Below, one piece after another: positions 13,891 through 15,557 of a stretch of DNA of 15,557 bases. Source of the DNA: UBA6182 sp964479585 (GTDB lineage: Bacteria > Bacillota_I > Bacilli_A > Erysipelotrichales > Erysipelotrichaceae); contig CAYZMP010000042.1 of NCBI GenBank assembly GCA_964479585.1, forward strand, positions 1 to 15,557, read 5' to 3'. The number at the start of each line of letters is the position of its first letter. Within the stretch, counting starts at the first letter, position 1. The notes under the pieces were generated by a model that saw nothing but the letters and a program-made list of their open reading frames with translations, made no database searches and was not told the DNA's origin. The position numbers were made by a program, and so were the translations under genes.

Positions 13891-14612
13891 TTACAATTCG
13901 TCATTTAAATAAAGCATTTGATACTAATATTGTGCTTTCAGATATAAACTTAGATGTTGCTGAAAAGGAAGTAGTTTGTTTAATTGGTGCTAGTGGTAGT
14001 GGAAAGAGTACTCTCTTACGTTGTGTAAACATGCTTGAAATACCTGATGGTGGTCAAATTATTGTGGATGGTGAAGAAATTACAGACTCTAAATTTGATA
14101 TAAACAAATATCGAACAAAAGTAGGTATGATTTTTCAACAGTTTAACCTATTTAATCATTTATCAGTAATTTCCAATTGCACAATTGGTCAAGAAAAGGT
14201 ATTAAAACGTTCAAAAGAGCAAGCAAAACAAATAGCTTTAGAAAACTTAAAAAAGGTCGGTATGGGGGATTTTATCAATCAATCAGTAAAGACCTTATCT
14301 GGAGGACAAAAACAGCGTGTAGCGATTGCACGGGCATTGTGTATGAATCCTAAAGTATTATTACTTGATGAACCAACAAGTGCATTAGATCCAGAAATGG
14401 TTGGTGAAGTATTGGATGTCATTAAGCAATTAGCCTTAGAAGGATTAACAATGCTAGTTGTAACTCATGAAATGAGTTTTGCAAAAGAAGTTGCTGATCG
14501 AGTAATATTTATGGATCAAGGTGTAGTATGTGAGATGGATACTCCTTCTAATATCTTCACCAATCCTAAAAACGATCGTACAAAAGCTTTTTTATCACGA
14601 ATATTACGATAA
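13887..14612 (+). CDS. Amino-acid ABC transporter, ATP-binding protein
   Basis: A 241-residue polar amino acid uptake ATPase with Walker A GASGSGKST (34-42), Q-loop FQQFNLF (83-89), signature LSGGQKQR (137-144), Walker B LLLLDEPTSALDPE (157-170) and switch His194 in VVTHEM. It overlaps the permease stop (ATGA) and has SD AAAGGAGG. It is the last gene of the lysine-type importer. No terminator is seen after it; the -35 box of the next gene begins four bases past the stop. Confidence 0.95.
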   Translation: MITIRHLNKAFDTNIVLSDINLDVAEKEVVCLIGASGSGKSTLLRCVNMLEIPDGGQIIVDGEEITDSKFDINKYRTKVGMIFQQFNLFNHLSVISNCTIGQEKVLKRSKEQAKQIALENLKKVGMGDFINQSVKTLSGGQKQRVAIARALCMNPKVLLLDEPTSALDPEMVGEVLDVIKQLALEGLTMLVVTHEMSFAKEVADRVIFMDQGVVCEMDTPSNIFTNPKNDRTKAFLSRILR

Positions 14613-14615
14613 ACC

Positions 14616-14644
14616 TTGCTACTTTGTGAAAAAAATAATATAAT
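14616..14644 (+). promoter_or_regulatory. Promoter of the radical-SAM-like gene
   Basis: TTGCTA (14616-14621), a 17-bp spacer and TATAAT (14639-14644). The start point would be close to 14651, where GGTGAT, a good SD, begins eight to ten bases before GTG 14661. The transcript leader would be very short. Confidence 0.7.
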
Positions 14645-14660
14645 GAGTTCGGTGATACTT

Positions 14661-15488
14661 GTGCAATTTAAAACAATCTATATTGATGTTCAAAATACAA
14701 CCGAATTTAACGAAAATCATTCACAACATCGTGAACTCTTTTTTATGAGTAAAGAGCAAATCAAAGAGACATTGTCTCAAGCTCGTGGCTTTAGTGATCA
14801 TCTTAGTTTTGCTTTGTATCATGATGTAAATGATCATCCTGATATTAACTATATTTTTGATCTTGCGGCAGAATTGGGATTTCGTTTTGATGTACGTATT
14901 TCTTCGATGAAGTTTATTGATCATGTTGAAGATAATATATCCAATAACGCGATATCGATGGTTAGCTTATGTGTGGCATCCTTAGAAGAGAAAGGTTGCT
15001 TAAAAGAAAAAAAGAACATTGATTTATTGTTGGATGCGATAAGGCATTTAAGTAGTAATAACATTCAAGTATTAGTTGACTTACCTTCTAAAGAACCACA
15101 ACACTACAATGAAAACACATTGTCATTTATAAGTGCGTTAGGTTTAGATTTAAACAATAAATTATGGCAAAAAGGATTTCAAGTTAGCGTCGATGATCAC
15201 GTTATGATTCGTTGTTGCGAAACAATAGATAATGGTGAAGAGTTATCACAAAAGAAAATAGGACGATGTTATGGATCAGTGACCATGTTAGGTATAATGG
15301 GAAATGGTAATGTTATCCCTTGTAATCATGCAAATGGTCAAAAGATTGTCTTTGGTAACTTATTTGAAGAAGCACTAAGTGATATTTTAAATAGAGAACC
15401 TTATATTTCTATTAGTGATGGTTTTTATAAAAACGAGTTAGTTCATCTTGTTTGTCAGCATTGTCCAAAACCTCGAAAACGATTTTAA
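14661..15488 (+). CDS. Radical-SAM-derived SPASM-domain protein lacking the CX3CX2C motif
   Basis: A 275-residue protein, starting at GTG with SD GGTGAT, since the longer reading frame (TTG 14616 or ATG 14643) would include the promoter. The N-terminal half resembles radical SAM barrels: IYIDVQNTT (6-14), MSKEQIKETLSQARGFSDHLSFALYHDV (29-56), HPDINYIFDLAAELGF (59-74). Where CX3CX2C is expected, the chain reads TTEFNENHSQHR (13-24) with no Cys, and the GEP motif reads HDV. The C-terminus keeps C203-X12-G-X4-C221 and C265-X2-C268, a SPASM/Twitch-type auxiliary Fe-S motif, with VFGNLFEEALSDILN between them as in SPASM proteins. It therefore cannot cleave SAM in the usual way. The role is unknown: partner of an active radical SAM enzyme, carrier or sensor are possible. 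Confidence 0.75.
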   Translation: MQFKTIYIDVQNTTEFNENHSQHRELFFMSKEQIKETLSQARGFSDHLSFALYHDVNDHPDINYIFDLAAELGFRFDVRISSMKFIDHVEDNISNNAISMVSLCVASLEEKGCLKEKKNIDLLLDAIRHLSSNNIQVLVDLPSKEPQHYNENTLSFISALGLDLNNKLWQKGFQVSVDDHVMIRCCETIDNGEELSQKKIGRCYGSVTMLGIMGNGNVIPCNHANGQKIVFGNLFEEALSDILNREPYISISDGFYKNELVHLVCQHCPKPRKRF

Positions 15489-15537
15489 CAGGAGTCATCC
15501 TGTCAGACTGTTGACAAATAAAGTCGACAGTCTTTTT
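15489..15537 (+). terminator. Terminator after the SPASM-domain gene
   Basis: A small hairpin, ACAGGA-GTCA-TCCTGT, is followed by a stronger stem GACTGTTGAC/GTCGACAGTC (one G-T pair, AAATAAA loop) and a TTTTTT run. The second hairpin is the intrinsic terminator. Confidence 0.88.
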
Positions 15538-15557
15538 TAATGTTTATGAAGAAAACA

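Noticed and set aside
14616..14660. Upstream start (TTG 14616 or ATG 14643) for the SPASM-domain gene
   Set aside because: These positions coincide with a TTGCTA-17-TATAAT promoter and have no SD; GTG 14661 has GGTGAT at the right distance.
1..15557. CRISPR arrays, insertion sequences, tRNA or rRNA genes, phage genes
   Set aside because: No spaced repeats, transposase-like frames, cloverleaf patterns or phage-type proteins were found in either strand.

Overview
The window is AT-rich DNA from a low-GC Gram-positive-type bacterium (Bacillota, or a walled relative of the Mollicutes such as an Izemoplasma/Haloplasma/Erysipelotrichia-like lineage). The evidence is the yqhY-nusB-xseA-xseB-ispA-dxs gene order, a T-box leader, an L-box (lysine) leader, lipobox signal peptides and GGAGG ribosome binding sites. 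TGA is used as a stop (nusB, xseA), so the genetic code is the standard bacterial one and not the Mycoplasma code. The exact genus cannot be fixed from the sequence.

Left part, minus strand (about 322-5112): asp23/yqhY, then nusB, xseA, xseB, ispA and a DXS-like gene, tightly packed with overlaps. The last gene occupies the normal dxs position but has lost nearly every thiamine-diphosphate and catalytic residue, so it looks like a conserved pseudoenzyme.

Middle, minus strand (5215-9395): an amino-acid ABC importer operon (permease, ATPase, lipoprotein binding protein) preceded by a complete T-box leader whose specifier reads best as CGU (arginine). Upstream of it lies truB-ribF. truB is divergent from a TtcA-like PP-loop tRNA thiolase, and the two -10 elements form a perfect inverted repeat.

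Right part, plus strand (9460-15557): the TtcA-like gene; an ECF sigma factor whose promoter lies in a long dyad; an RsgI-like membrane anti-sigma protein whose Shine-Dalgarno site is buried in an 11-bp hairpin; a lysine riboswitch driving a second amino-acid ABC importer (binding protein, permease, ATPase); and a radical-SAM-derived protein that has lost the CX3CX2C cluster motif but keeps a SPASM-type C-terminus.

Working picture: two paralogous importers, for arginine and lysine by their RNA controls, are each regulated by a different amino-acid-sensing leader (uncharged tRNA versus free amino acid). The most unusual content is the two apparent dead-enzyme derivatives (DXS-like and radical-SAM-like) and the sigma/anti-sigma pair with its layered control sites. 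I see no mobile element, CRISPR array, tRNA or rRNA.
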